64,000 nt of DNA from Mesorhizobium sp. B2-4-15 (lineage in GTDB: Bacteria > Pseudomonadota > Alphaproteobacteria > Rhizobiales > Rhizobiaceae), in the NCBI RefSeq assembly GCF_006658505.1, contig NZ_VFUZ01000008.1:1-64000 (forward strand), read 5' to 3'. The notes below the pieces were generated by a model that was given only the letters and a program-made list of their open reading frames with translations, was not told the DNA's origin and searched no databases. Positions within the stretch are counted from its first letter, which is position 1, and each line of letters opens with the position of its first letter. The position numbers were made by a program, and so were the translations under genes. Shown here in pieces: positions 55,669 through 64,000 of this stretch.

Positions 55669-56411
55669 GCGAGCCCACCGCGCCGCAGTCGCCTTGGCAA
55701 ACGGCGACAATCGCTCGAATTTTGAGACGTACGCCCCGGGTCGTCAGCTTCTTCCTCCAGCCGTTGCAGCCATTCGCCTATCGCGCGGGCCAGCACATCG
55801 ACGTCAAGCTGACCGCGCCCGACGGCTACGAGGCGCGACGCTCCTACTCCATTGCCTCCGCGCCTGAGGCTGGCGAGCAGGTCGAGGTCGCGATCGAGAG
55901 GCTTGATGACGGTGAGGTGTCGCCGTTCTTCCATGATGTGGCGGCGGTCGGCGATGAGATCGAGGTCCGTGGGCCGCTCGGCGGACACTTCGTCTGGCCG
56001 GAGGGGGACCAAGGACCGATCCTGCTTGTGGGTGGCGGCTCCGGCGTCGTTCCCTTGGCGTCGATGGCCCGCCATCGCGCCGCTCTTAGCTCGAAGGTGC
56101 CAGTCGTCTTGGTCTATTCTGCGCGGACTTGGGACGAAGTGGTCTTCCGCGACGAGCTGATCGAACTCGACCGCCGCGGCGACGGCTTCAGCCTGGCGCT
56201 CGCGCTGACGCGGGAGGGCGCCCGCCGCCCTGCTGACCATTCCCGGCGGATCGACTTGGCGATGGTGGCACAATCTATAGCATACTTCCCCAGCCCGCCG
56301 GGCGTCGCCTTTGTCTGTGGGTCCAACGCGTTCGTAACGGCCGCCAGCCAGGCGATGATCGATGCAGGCGTCCCTGCAAGAATTATCCGCACCGAACGTT
56401 ACGGCGTTTGA
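55665..56411 (+). CDS. FAD/NAD-binding ferredoxin reductase-like protein
   Basis: A 248-residue flavin reductase of the ferredoxin-NADP reductase family. The FAD motif is RRSYSIASAPEAGE, the NAD(P)-binding motif ILLVGGGSGVVPLASM, and the C-terminal CGSNAFVTAASQAMIDAG. It lacks a 2Fe-2S domain. GTG 55665 overlaps the stop of the molybdopterin gene, so the pair is translationally coupled and probably works as a two-component electron chain linking NAD(P)H with the molybdenum centre. Longer frames only read through the upstream gene. Confidence 0.88.
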   Translation: MSEPTAPQSPWQTATIARILRRTPRVVSFFLQPLQPFAYRAGQHIDVKLTAPDGYEARRSYSIASAPEAGEQVEVAIERLDDGEVSPFFHDVAAVGDEIEVRGPLGGHFVWPEGDQGPILLVGGGSGVVPLASMARHRAALSSKVPVVLVYSARTWDEVVFRDELIELDRRGDGFSLALALTREGARRPADHSRRIDLAMVAQSIAYFPSPPGVAFVCGSNAFVTAASQAMIDAGVPARIIRTERYGV

Positions 56412-56929
56412 ACGGTGAACCCTGCGCCTCTGTCCCGGCCAAAGCAAACAAGGGCGCACGAAGCGGAAGCACCGAAATGCCCGCCGCGGGACCGAGGGGC
56501 ACGGTTCTGTCCTGACTTCGAGGTCGAGCGTCCGCAGTCGGGGGCTTAGCCTCACTGCAGAAGACATTGCGAACGTTGTCACGGTGAAGAAATTGGTGGG
56601 GTCATTTTATGGGGATTGGCGCACGCACAGAAAGCTGGCGACAGCTGAAGCATCTCGCCGGTGTCGCGTGTGGCGTATAGACGGGTCAGCCAGTATTCGG
56701 TCTGTTGAATGATGTTTTCAAATCGAGAAAACCCAGTTAGGCAGCGCAAGAACCATTGATGCCATCCCGCATGGCAGTCCCAATGGCCTTTCGGCAAATC
56801 CGAAAAGGCCACCACGATTAAATCTCCTCCCGCCACTCTTCATTCCGACTGCCGACAAGACTTGCCCAGCCATGACACTATGGCGTTGTTTGCCGTCAGT
56901 TGTCTCGCGCGTGGAGCAAAACTGACGCT
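56412..56929. other. Stretch without a clear gene
   Basis: About 500 bases between convergent genes. A minus-strand frame at 56579-56836 has no family resemblance I can name. Nothing else is visible. Confidence 0.45.
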
Positions 56930-59104
56930 TCAGACAGCATCGATCGGGAGGATACGGTATCGCTTTCCGGTGAGGCGCGCCAACCCATTAACCACCGCCG
57001 GCGAAATGACGGGGGTGGCGGGTTCGCCTACACCCAGAGGAGCGTCGTTGCTTGGCACGATATACACATCGATCGCCGCCGGAGCATCGGACATGTAAGG
57101 CGGCCGAAATCCATCGAAGTTCGACTGCTCAACCTCGCCGTCCTTGAGGGTGATGGCGGACATGAGCTGAGTGAGACCGAAGCCGATCGCGCCTTGGCAC
57201 TGCGCTTCGATGGAAAGCGGATTCACCGGCAGCCCGCAGGCGATGGCAACGGTGACGCGGTGGACCCGTGGGCGGTTGTCGACGACCGAGACCTCGGCCG
57301 CGCAGGCGATACCCGTGTCCCAATAATCCGCGCAAGCGATGCCGGCGGCACGGCCGGAGGCAAGGTTATTTCGCCAACGACTCTTCTCCTCGAGCAGGGT
57401 TAACGCATCGCGGACCTTTGTGGCCTCGGGATCGAGAAGCTTCAGCCTGTAGGCGAAGGGATCGGCCTTGGCGCGAACGGCGAGCTCATCGATCAGGGTC
57501 TCCATGACAAAGGTGTTCTGTGAATGCCCGACAGAGCGCAGGGTATAGACAGGCACGCTCACCGCCGGATGGTGTACCGACACCTCAAAGTTCGGGATGC
57601 GGTATTTGTTGTTCACCGCTCCCTCGATGACGAGCGGATCAACGCCATCCTTGATGAAAGTCTTTTCCATCGCCGTTCCGATGATGAACGATTGGCCAAC
57701 GGCCACGTGTTGCCAGGCCCACGGCATCCCATCGCCCCCGATGGCGATTTCGACGCGATGGGTCGTCATTGGTCGGTAGTAGCCGCTCCGCATGTCGTCC
57801 TCGCGCGTGTAGATGAGCTTGATCGGCGTGCCGCGCACACGCTTCGCGATGGCCGCGGCCTCGAAGGGCACATTGCCGTCGAGCGGGCTGCGCCGGCCGA
57901 ATCCGCCGCCGGCAAAGACCACATGCAGCGTGACTTGGCTGGGATCCAGTCCCAGCGCCTGGGCGAGCACGCCCTGGTCAAGCGTGGCAAACTGAGACGG
58001 AATCCATGCCTCCGCACGGTCGCCGTCGTAGCGAAGCGTCATGTTCAGGCATTCGAGCGCGGCAGCGGCCAGATATGGAAGTTCGTATTCCGCCACAAGG
58101 TGTTGGGAAGGCGTGGTCTTGGAAAGCGCGGTCTTGTCGCCTCGGCTGAGAGCGACGGTTCCCCGCGTTTTGGCGAGGGCCTGATACCTGGCGCGCAGTT
58201 CCTGGCTGTCGGCGCGCTCTACGCTGGAGAAATCCCAGTCGATCTTGAGCTGGTCCCGCGCCTGTTTCGCGCTCCAGAACCGATCCGCGACCACGGCCAC
58301 GGCGCTCCCTTTGACGAGGGGAATTTCGAACACGTCCCGCACACCCTCCATCGAGCGGACCGCCTGCGCGTCGAACGCCTTGACCCTCGCCCCGAATACC
58401 GGTGGCCGTGCGATGAGGGCGATCTTCATGCCCGGAAGGTCGATGTCGAGCGCGAATTTTTGCGACCCGTCCGTCTTCGGGCGGCTGTCCATGCGACGCG
58501 TCGACTTCCCGATAATCCGGAAGTCGCCAGGGTTCTTCAAGACAACTTGCTCCGGCATGGGCCTGCGCGCAGCATCGTCCGCGAGTTCGCCATAGCCTGC
58601 CGACTGGCCGCCTGGACCACGGACCACGCCCGCCTCCGTGCGGCACTCGTCTGGGCGCACCTTCCATCGATCGGCGGCGGCGCCCACCAGCATCGCGCGG
58701 ATCCGAGCGCCGAACTCGCGGTGCTGCTGATAGCCATAGCGCACGGACCACGAACCGCTCGTGCTCTGTATCCCGAGCGGCGGCGCCTTGTAGGCATCTC
58801 CCGCCGGGGCAAGCTCGGCGCTTACTTGGGACCAGTCCGCATCGAGCTCTTCGGCGACGATCATCGGCAGTGATGTGAGCACGCCCTGCCCCATCTCGAT
58901 GTGCCGCACAGCGATCACGATCCGCCCGTCGGGCTTGATGTGAATATATGCGTCGGGTGGGGCTGGTAGCGCCTCGGCGTTCTGCGCGAGCGCGGGAAAA
59001 TCGAAGTGCAGCGAAACCAATAGTCCGCCCGCGGCAACTGCCGATGCGCGCAGGAAGGTGCGGCGGCTCAAATGACCCTTGTCAGGCTGGTATGCGAACC
59101 GCAT
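56930..59104 (-). CDS. Molybdopterin-containing aldehyde/isoquinoline oxidoreductase, large subunit (IorB-like)
   Basis: A 724-residue xanthine-oxidase-family large subunit carrying the molybdenum cofactor. The N-terminus has a Tat motif (HLSRRTFLRASAVAAGGLL), so the folded enzyme is exported. Family signatures include RHIEMGQGVLTSLPMIVAEE, FAGGGFGRR and the final GVGEPATPVISPAVVNGLAR with the catalytic glutamate GE. ATG 59104 gives the Tat signal; a longer frame only reads through the small subunit gene. It lies 14 bases after the small subunit. Substrates may be aldehydes or N-heterocycles. Confidence 0.92.
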   Translation of the reverse strand: MRFAYQPDKGHLSRRTFLRASAVAAGGLLVSLHFDFPALAQNAEALPAPPDAYIHIKPDGRIVIAVRHIEMGQGVLTSLPMIVAEELDADWSQVSAELAPAGDAYKAPPLGIQSTSGSWSVRYGYQQHREFGARIRAMLVGAAADRWKVRPDECRTEAGVVRGPGGQSAGYGELADDAARRPMPEQVVLKNPGDFRIIGKSTRRMDSRPKTDGSQKFALDIDLPGMKIALIARPPVFGARVKAFDAQAVRSMEGVRDVFEIPLVKGSAVAVVADRFWSAKQARDQLKIDWDFSSVERADSQELRARYQALAKTRGTVALSRGDKTALSKTTPSQHLVAEYELPYLAAAALECLNMTLRYDGDRAEAWIPSQFATLDQGVLAQALGLDPSQVTLHVVFAGGGFGRRSPLDGNVPFEAAAIAKRVRGTPIKLIYTREDDMRSGYYRPMTTHRVEIAIGGDGMPWAWQHVAVGQSFIIGTAMEKTFIKDGVDPLVIEGAVNNKYRIPNFEVSVHHPAVSVPVYTLRSVGHSQNTFVMETLIDELAVRAKADPFAYRLKLLDPEATKVRDALTLLEEKSRWRNNLASGRAAGIACADYWDTGIACAAEVSVVDNRPRVHRVTVAIACGLPVNPLSIEAQCQGAIGFGLTQLMSAITLKDGEVEQSNFDGFRPPYMSDAPAAIDVYIVPSNDAPLGVGEPATPVISPAVVNGLARLTGKRYRILPIDAV

Positions 59105-59118
59105 GGTCCGGCTCCTTG

Positions 59119-59572
<454 letters not shown>

Positions 59573-59580
<8 letters not shown>

Positions 59581-59697
59581 CGAGGTTCTCCGTCGTGTGA
59601 CGTCGAGGGTTGGCGCCGAGCCTTGACGGCTTGAAGCATTTGGAGCTTACGAGGCGATGCCGACGATCGAAATGACATAAATCCCAGAAAAACCGCC
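59573..59697. repeat. Direct repeat copy A (leader of iorA-like gene)
   Basis: This roughly 125-base segment, including the first codons of the small-subunit gene and its upstream region, is about 85 % identical by eye to the segment at 60288-60410 in the same orientation. Shared blocks include GAGGGTTGGCGCCGA and CTTGACGGCTTGA. Confidence 0.8.
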
Positions 59698-59882
59698 ATT
59701 GGCGCGGTTGCCGTTCGACGGCTCTGCCGATTGCCGCTGGCGCAGCCGCTGCCGTGGCACTGCTTTGCACTTCGCCGGAGCGCATCAATGTTGCGGTGGA
59801 GGTCGTGTGGGATGAAGGCTGGGTGACCGCACGGCTAACGATCATCGTTACGATCGCCGCCAACGCCCCGCAGAACAATCGG

Positions 59883-60263
59883 TCACTGCAGCGATTTCAA
59901 GTATGCGATGAGATCGTCGCGGTCCGTTTTGTTCGGCACTGAGACGGTCATGGAAGTGCCGGGTACGAATTTTGCCGGAGCAGTGAGGAAAGCATCCAGA
60001 GAAGCGTCGTCCCAGGTGATGGCCGCGTTCACCAAAGCCTTGGAATAATGGGCGCCGGCGACCGATCCGGCTTTGCGGCCCACGATTCCGTTGAGATGCG
60101 GGCCAACCTTGTCCTGACCCGTCACGGAGTGGCAGGCGGTGCATCTGTTGAAGATCGTCTTGCCGCGATCGGCGTTCCCTTCCGCAAGAGACGGTGAAGC
60201 GGCCGCCATCATGGCGACGACGACGGCGATCGTCCGCGGACGGATTCTTGCCCTCCCGATCAT
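59883..60263 (-). CDS. Small c-type cytochrome
   Basis: A 126-residue class I cytochrome c. A signal peptide (TIAVVVAMMAAASPSLA) is followed by the heme motif C41-T-A-C44-H45 and a candidate axial methionine M105 in PGTSMTVSVP. It resembles mitochondrial-type c2/c-550 cytochromes (GPHLNGIVGRKAGS). ATG 60263 gives the signal peptide; longer frames are rejected. It is about 300 bases upstream of the small-subunit gene on the same strand, and is the likely electron acceptor of the exported molybdoenzyme. Its start codon overlaps the stop of an 11-codon frame from the duplicated leader. Confidence 0.93.
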   Translation of the reverse strand: MIGRARIRPRTIAVVVAMMAAASPSLAEGNADRGKTIFNRCTACHSVTGQDKVGPHLNGIVGRKAGSVAGAHYSKALVNAAITWDDASLDAFLTAPAKFVPGTSMTVSVPNKTDRDDLIAYLKSLQ

Positions 60264-60287
60264 GACGCACACAAGCTGTCTGAATAG

Positions 60288-60410
60288 GTCGCCATCGAGG
60301 TTCTCCGTGTGACATCGAGGGTTGGCGCCGAACCTTGACGGCTTGAGGCATTCGCAGCCTAAGGGGACGATCCGACGATCGAAACGACATAGATCCCAGA
60401 AAAACTGCCG
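60288..60410. repeat. Direct repeat copy B (leader of the cytochrome gene)
   Basis: Second copy of the leader at 59573-59697, same orientation, with a 3-base gap and scattered changes. On the minus strand it contains ATG GCG ACC, the copied start of the small-subunit gene, now reading an 11-codon peptide MATYSDSLCAS that ends at the cytochrome start. The rest of 60264-60584 holds no other gene. Confidence 0.8.
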
Positions 60411-60584
60411 CCAACTCCGTGAGCTTGGCCTCGCCCAATCACGCCCACGCTGACGCCGCCGTTGCGAATGAAGCATCGGGCACCGTCGCCGGGCGCTGGA
60501 TACCGACAATCATTCGGCACCCGACCACGCGGCAACCAGCGGCAGGCGAGTTGCCGGAGTGGTCGGCTTGCGAAGCACCGTTCG

Positions 60585-61655
60585 CTACCAGCTTCGCTCC
60601 GGGAAATGTGCCCCTCCGCTGACCGCCGCGCGAAGGAATGGGCCGTGCAGCAGGTTGTACGGAAAACCGAGCTCGATGGCGCTCACCGCATCCAGCCGTG
60701 TTATCTGTTCGGCGCTCAAGGTGACGTCGAGGGCGCCGAGATTGTTTTCCAGTTGCTGCAGCGTCCGAGCGCCGAGCAGCAGAGCCGTCACCCCGGGATT
60801 GGCCATGACCCAGGCGAGCGCAATCTGCGCTGATGAGCGATCGACTTCCCGCGCGATCTCGCCGACGACATCGGCGATCGCAAGGCTGCGCTCCGACAGG
60901 GAGCCGTGGGCGCCGGCAACCGCCTTGCGCGACCCCGCGATGCCGGTCTGCGAAGCGCCGAGATCGGCGCGGCTGTATTTGCCCGACAGCACGCCATTGG
61001 CAAGTGGCGCCCAGGGCATGAAGCCCATACCCATCTCGTTGGCCATCGGGATCAGGTCGCGTTCCGAGGTGCGTTCGGCCAGACTGTATTCGCTCTGCAA
61101 CGCGACGAACGGCGTCCAGCCGCGCAGGTCGGCGATTGCCTGCATCCTTGACGCCTGCCAGGCGGGAATATCCGAGAGGCCGAGATAGAGCACTTTGCCT
61201 TGGCGGACGAGATCGTCGAGCCCGCGCAGGATCTCTTCGACCGGGGTCAGCCCTTCCCACTGATGGACATAAAGCAGGTCGATATAGTCGCTCTTCAGCC
61301 GGCGCAGGCTTTCCTCGACCGAAGCGATCATGCTCTTGCGATGGTTGCCGCCCGAGTTCGGATCGCCGGGACGCGTCGCCATCGTATATTTGGTCGAGAT
61401 CACCAGCCGGTCGCGCTTGCCTGCGGCGAATTCACCGACAAGGCGCTCGGAGGAACCGTTGGTGTAGGCGTTGGCGGTATCGACGAAGTTGCCGCCCCGG
61501 TCGACATACGCGTCGAATATGCGCTGAGCCTCGTCCTGTTCTGCCCCCCAGCCCCAATCGGAGCCGAAGGTCATGGTTCCCAGCGCAAGCGGGGAGACGC
61601 GCAGGCCGGAGCGGCCGAGCAGGCGATAGGTAACAAGGTCAAGTGATTGGGTCAT
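60585..61655 (-). CDS. Aldo/keto reductase
   Basis: A 356-residue NADPH-dependent oxidoreductase with a TIM-barrel fold. It has the family start YRLLGRSGLRVSPLALGTMT, the catalytic tetrad aspartate and tyrosine in FVDTANAYTNGSSE (D and Y), lysine in VISTKYTM and histidine in LLYVHQWEG, and LLLGARTLQQLENNL for NADPH binding. It is a normal-length member of the YghZ/Gsy-like group that reduces aldehydes or sugars. It is divergent from a LysR regulator gene that has a frameshift, so its control may be altered in this strain. Confidence 0.92.
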   Translation of the reverse strand: MTQSLDLVTYRLLGRSGLRVSPLALGTMTFGSDWGWGAEQDEAQRIFDAYVDRGGNFVDTANAYTNGSSERLVGEFAAGKRDRLVISTKYTMATRPGDPNSGGNHRKSMIASVEESLRRLKSDYIDLLYVHQWEGLTPVEEILRGLDDLVRQGKVLYLGLSDIPAWQASRMQAIADLRGWTPFVALQSEYSLAERTSERDLIPMANEMGMGFMPWAPLANGVLSGKYSRADLGASQTGIAGSRKAVAGAHGSLSERSLAIADVVGEIAREVDRSSAQIALAWVMANPGVTALLLGARTLQQLENNLGALDVTLSAEQITRLDAVSAIELGFPYNLLHGPFLRAAVSGGAHFPERSW

Positions 61656-61763
61656 GGGTTAATCTCCAGGAACGGGTGAAGTTGTCCGGAGTAAAAATGA
61701 ACCGTCGCCGCCAATAAGTTAATCCGCTATAATCCTGATAGGCTAGTTAGAGATTGATGCATA

Positions 61764-62661
61764 ATGAGAGGATCCGACTTCGCCGAGTTGAAGGCATTTG
61801 CCGCCATCGTCGAGCATGGAAGCTTTGCCCGCGCAGCCAGCCATCTCGGCATGTCCTCGTCCGCTCTCAGCCAGACCATACGCCTGCTCGAAAGCCGTCT
61901 CGGCGCAAGGCTTCTTAACCGCACGACACGAAGCGTGGCGCCGACCGCGGTCGGCCAGCAACTCTACGAGCGGCTTACGCCAGTCATGCTGGAACTGGAG
62001 TCGGCGGTGACCGAAGCGGTCGACGCGACCGGCCGCGTGGCCGGCCTGCTGCGCATCAATGCGCCTGGCTACGCTGCGACGATGCTGATCGCGCCCAGGC
62101 TCGGGCATTTTCACAGGGGCTATCCGGACGTGGTGCTGGACGTCGTCTCCGATGACAGCCTCAGCGACATCGTCGCCGGGCGCTTCGACGCCGGCATCCG
62201 CGCCGGCGAGCGGCTCGAGAAGGACGTCGTGGCCGTTCGGCTGACGCCGGACATGGAGATGATGGCCGTCGCGTCGCCCGACTATCTGAGTACGCGAGGG
62301 ATTCCGAACACACCGGCGGACCTGCACGCCCATGCTTGTATCAACTGGCGCTACCCCGGCAGCGGCGCAGTCTATCGTTGGGAGTTCGAGAAGGATGGAA
62401 AGGCGTTCGAGATGTCGGTCGACGGACCGTTGACCTCGAAGGCAGGAGGTGGTGCTGGATGGCGCGCTTCAGGGTCTCGGCATCCTCTACACCTTCAATG
62501 ATCATCGCATTGTGCGTTCAATCGAGGAAGGACGCCTCCAACGAGTCCTGGTGGATTGGTCGCCGACCTTTCCCGGCCTCTTCCTCTACTATTCGAATCG
62601 CCACTCACCAACGCCGGCATTGCGGGCCTTCATCGACTGCCTTCTGGATCGAGATTCATAA
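61764..62661 (+). pseudogene. LysR family regulator, frameshifted
   Basis: The first frame gives a complete LysR helix-turn-helix (FAAIVEHGSFARAASHLGMS) and most of the effector domain up to MSVDGPLTS. Near 62445 (GGCAGGAGGTGG) the family sequence jumps to another frame, which continues VVLDGALQGLGILYTFNDHR to a stop at 62661. One extra base, perhaps a G in the run, would explain it. The first-frame product would be 245 residues with a foreign tail instead of about 299. It is divergent from the aldo/keto reductase it probably controlled. A sequencing error is possible. Confidence 0.8.
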
Positions 62662-62773
62662 AGCGGGGTCAGTTCGTGTCGATGCGCCATCGGAAGGGGC
62701 AAGCGAATCGCATGCGAGCCGCTCACGACGAGCGGTGGTCCTTGCGGGCACTCGTTGCGGTTCTTATTGACCG

Positions 62774-63172
62774 CTAGGGAGACCTGCTCTCCGCCGCCAG
62801 CCTCGCCACGGCCAGCAGTCCACCGATGACCGCCATATGTTCGATGGCGAAATCCAAAGAGGTCGCGCGGTCGGCGCCCACCTGATTCCAAAAGTCGTGA
62901 GCGACCGGAATTGTCAGCGCGACGAAGCCACTCAGCGCGATGGCGCCAAGCCATTTATATGGACCAACGATCAACTTGGCGCTTCCGAGGAGTTGGATCA
63001 GGATCGTCGCTGCTGCATAGGGTGCTGGCGGCGACAGATGGAAGTGTGTCATCTCCGAAATCGCGCTATTCCAATCGCCTAGCTTGCTCAGCCCGCTTAT
63101 CCAAAACGGCGAACTGACGAGTATGCAGAGCAGTCGCAGCGAGACACTGGAAAACAGTCGACGAGCGTTCAT
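62774..63172 (-). CDS. DoxX family membrane protein
   Basis: A 132-residue protein with four hydrophobic segments. The DoxX signatures are LLCILVSSPFWISGLSKLGD near the start, then AAATILIQLLGSAKLIVG and the final helix (HMAVIGGLLAVARLA). DoxX-like proteins are small inner-membrane proteins linked to redox or quinone chemistry, but this subgroup is uncharacterised. It lies 90 bases downstream of the isochorismatase-like gene on the same strand, with a strong hairpin between, so it may be transcribed separately. Confidence 0.85.
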   Translation of the reverse strand: MNARRLFSSVSLRLLCILVSSPFWISGLSKLGDWNSAISEMTHFHLSPPAPYAAATILIQLLGSAKLIVGPYKWLGAIALSGFVALTIPVAHDFWNQVGADRATSLDFAIEHMAVIGGLLAVARLAAESRSP

Positions 63173-63200
63173 GCCGGAATCCCTCTTTGGTTCCTGGCGT

Positions 63201-63232
63201 TGCGCCCGATCTTGAGCGTGGGATCGGGCGCA
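63201..63232 (-). terminator. Hairpin between isochorismatase-like gene and DoxX
   Basis: TGCGCCCGATC and GATCGGGCGCA form a perfect 11-base stem around a 10-base loop. It lies 30 bases after the isochorismatase-like gene. There is no T run, so it may be a terminator of the factor-dependent kind or an RNA processing site. Confidence 0.55.
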
Positions 63233-63261
63233 GTCGACTGTCAGGAACAGTGCGGGAGGAG

Positions 63262-63915
63262 CTAGGAAGCCTTCCTGGCAGCGTTTGCGGTCTGGGCCTC
63301 GAAGCTGTCCATCAACAGGCTGTAGCTATGATAGTGATCGCGGACGACCGGCCCGAATTCCTGGGCGGTCGGCAGCCTCCAGTCGCGCTGCAGCTCGAAT
63401 CCAACGGTTGTCCAGTTGATGGGGGTGACCCCGTGATCCTGCATTCTGGCAATGGCGAGGTCGCGAAGGGTCTCGTCACTCCCGCCAGAGGCGTCGACCA
63501 CGCCATACACATTGTAGCCCGCCTCGACCGCCTGCATGGCGGGGAAGGCAAGGCATACATCGATGGTGACACCGGCCATGATCAGGTTCTTGCGGCCGGT
63601 TTTCTCGACCGCGGCCAGGAATTCAGGATCATCCCACGCACTGATGATCCCTTGCCGCCGAATCAGCGGGGCATCGGGGAACATGCTCAGCACCTCTGGG
63701 ATAAACGGGCCGTTTGGACCTTGGTCAAGGCTCGTGGTCAGGATGGTAGGCAGCTTGAAGGCTTTGCCGAGCTTCGCGAGCCCCAGAACATTGTTGCGGT
63801 ATTCGGCGGGTGAATAGTCATGCACCAGCTGCAAGATTCCCGACTGATGGTCGATCAGCAGAAGTGCCGCGTTGTCTTTAGTGAACCGGGACTTTGTATA
63901 GCTATTCGTAGTCAT
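63262..63915 (-). CDS. Isochorismatase-family cysteine hydrolase
   Basis: A 217-residue hydrolase of the isochorismatase/YcaC-like family. The catalytic triad is visible: aspartate in LLLIDHQSG, a lysine in the middle region, and the nucleophilic cysteine in MAGVTIDVCLAFPA. The cis-peptide motif before the cysteine (GVTIDVC) is typical. Length and layout match YcaC-like enzymes, which form octamers and whose substrates are largely unknown; the family also includes nicotinamidases. It is the last gene in the window. The final 85 bases upstream of it hold no gene and should contain its promoter. Confidence 0.88.
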   Translation of the reverse strand: MTTNSYTKSRFTKDNAALLLIDHQSGILQLVHDYSPAEYRNNVLGLAKLGKAFKLPTILTTSLDQGPNGPFIPEVLSMFPDAPLIRRQGIISAWDDPEFLAAVEKTGRKNLIMAGVTIDVCLAFPAMQAVEAGYNVYGVVDASGGSDETLRDLAIARMQDHGVTPINWTTVGFELQRDWRLPTAQEFGPVVRDHYHSYSLLMDSFEAQTANAARKAS

Positions 63916-64000
63916 TGCTGTTTTGCTCCTGTGGATAGATGTTTACGGTGAACGGAATTTGGATCCGCACCGCGTGGAACAGTAGACTGGCATTTGGAAC

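Noticed and set aside
56579..56836. 85-codon minus-strand frame
   Set aside because: No homology I can recognise and no supporting signals; could be real but cannot be supported.
57524..58873. 449-codon frame antisense to the molybdoenzyme large subunit
   Set aside because: Complement of a gene with Tat signal and molybdopterin motifs.

Overview
The window comes from an alphaproteobacterium of the order Rhizobiales, most likely a Mesorhizobium. The potassium channel at about 8-9 kb has the same length (355 residues) as the M. loti channel MlotiK1 and, from memory, nearly the same sequence. The window also has FixL/FixJ/FixK/FnrN oxygen regulators, complete fixNOQP and fixGHIS operons, an alphaproteobacterial 5-aminolevulinate synthase, and an intergenic palindrome of the kind common in rhizobia. 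No nif or nod genes, tRNA, rRNA or CRISPR array were seen.

Layout. (1) 1-7.6 kb: a surface-polysaccharide locus with a large fused glycosyltransferase/methyltransferase/deacetylase (cut by the window start), a family-2 glycosyltransferase, an ABC exporter, and two convergent nucleotide-sugar enzymes (GalE and a UDP-glucuronate decarboxylase-like protein). (2) 7.9-15.2 kb: the MlotiK1-like channel, then a nitrite-respiration module: DUF1858 protein, NnrR-like regulator, pseudoazurin, copper nitrite reductase NirK, NirV and a group III truncated hemoglobin, followed by hemN. (3) 15.2-40.9 kb: a microoxic block with fnrN, a hemerythrin-like protein, fixNOQP, fixGHIS, an MgtA-type ATPase, a universal stress protein, fixLJ, DUF2267, phosphoribosyltransferase and flavin-binding accessory genes, fixK, hemA, phosphoketolase plus a small K+ channel, acetate kinase and a GNAT acetyltransferase. 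(4) 41.8-51 kb: a LysR regulator divergent from a polyamine-type ABC transporter and four putative catabolic enzymes. (5) 51-55 kb: a decayed stretch with several truncated or frameshifted genes and a transposase remnant around one intact phosphoesterase. (6) 55-64 kb: redox genes (sulfite-oxidase-like pair, isoquinoline-oxidoreductase-like molybdoenzyme with cytochrome c), an aldo/keto reductase with a frameshifted LysR gene, DoxX and an isochorismatase-like hydrolase.

How it works together. Two classes of Crp/Fnr operator can be read directly. TTGAY-N4-ATCAA-like boxes sit before hemN/fnrN, hemerythrin/fixN, fixG, the stress protein/fixL, hemA, phosphoketolase/acetate kinase and a 55-residue membrane protein. 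TTGCG-N4-CGCAA boxes sit before pseudoazurin, nirK and the DUF1858 gene. This fits a circuit in which FixL-FixJ drives fixK, FixK and FnrN switch on high-affinity respiration, heme synthesis and a phosphoketolase-acetate fermentative bypass, and an NnrR-like factor with a different recognition helix switches on nitrite reduction. The wiring is inferred from sequence motifs, not measured.
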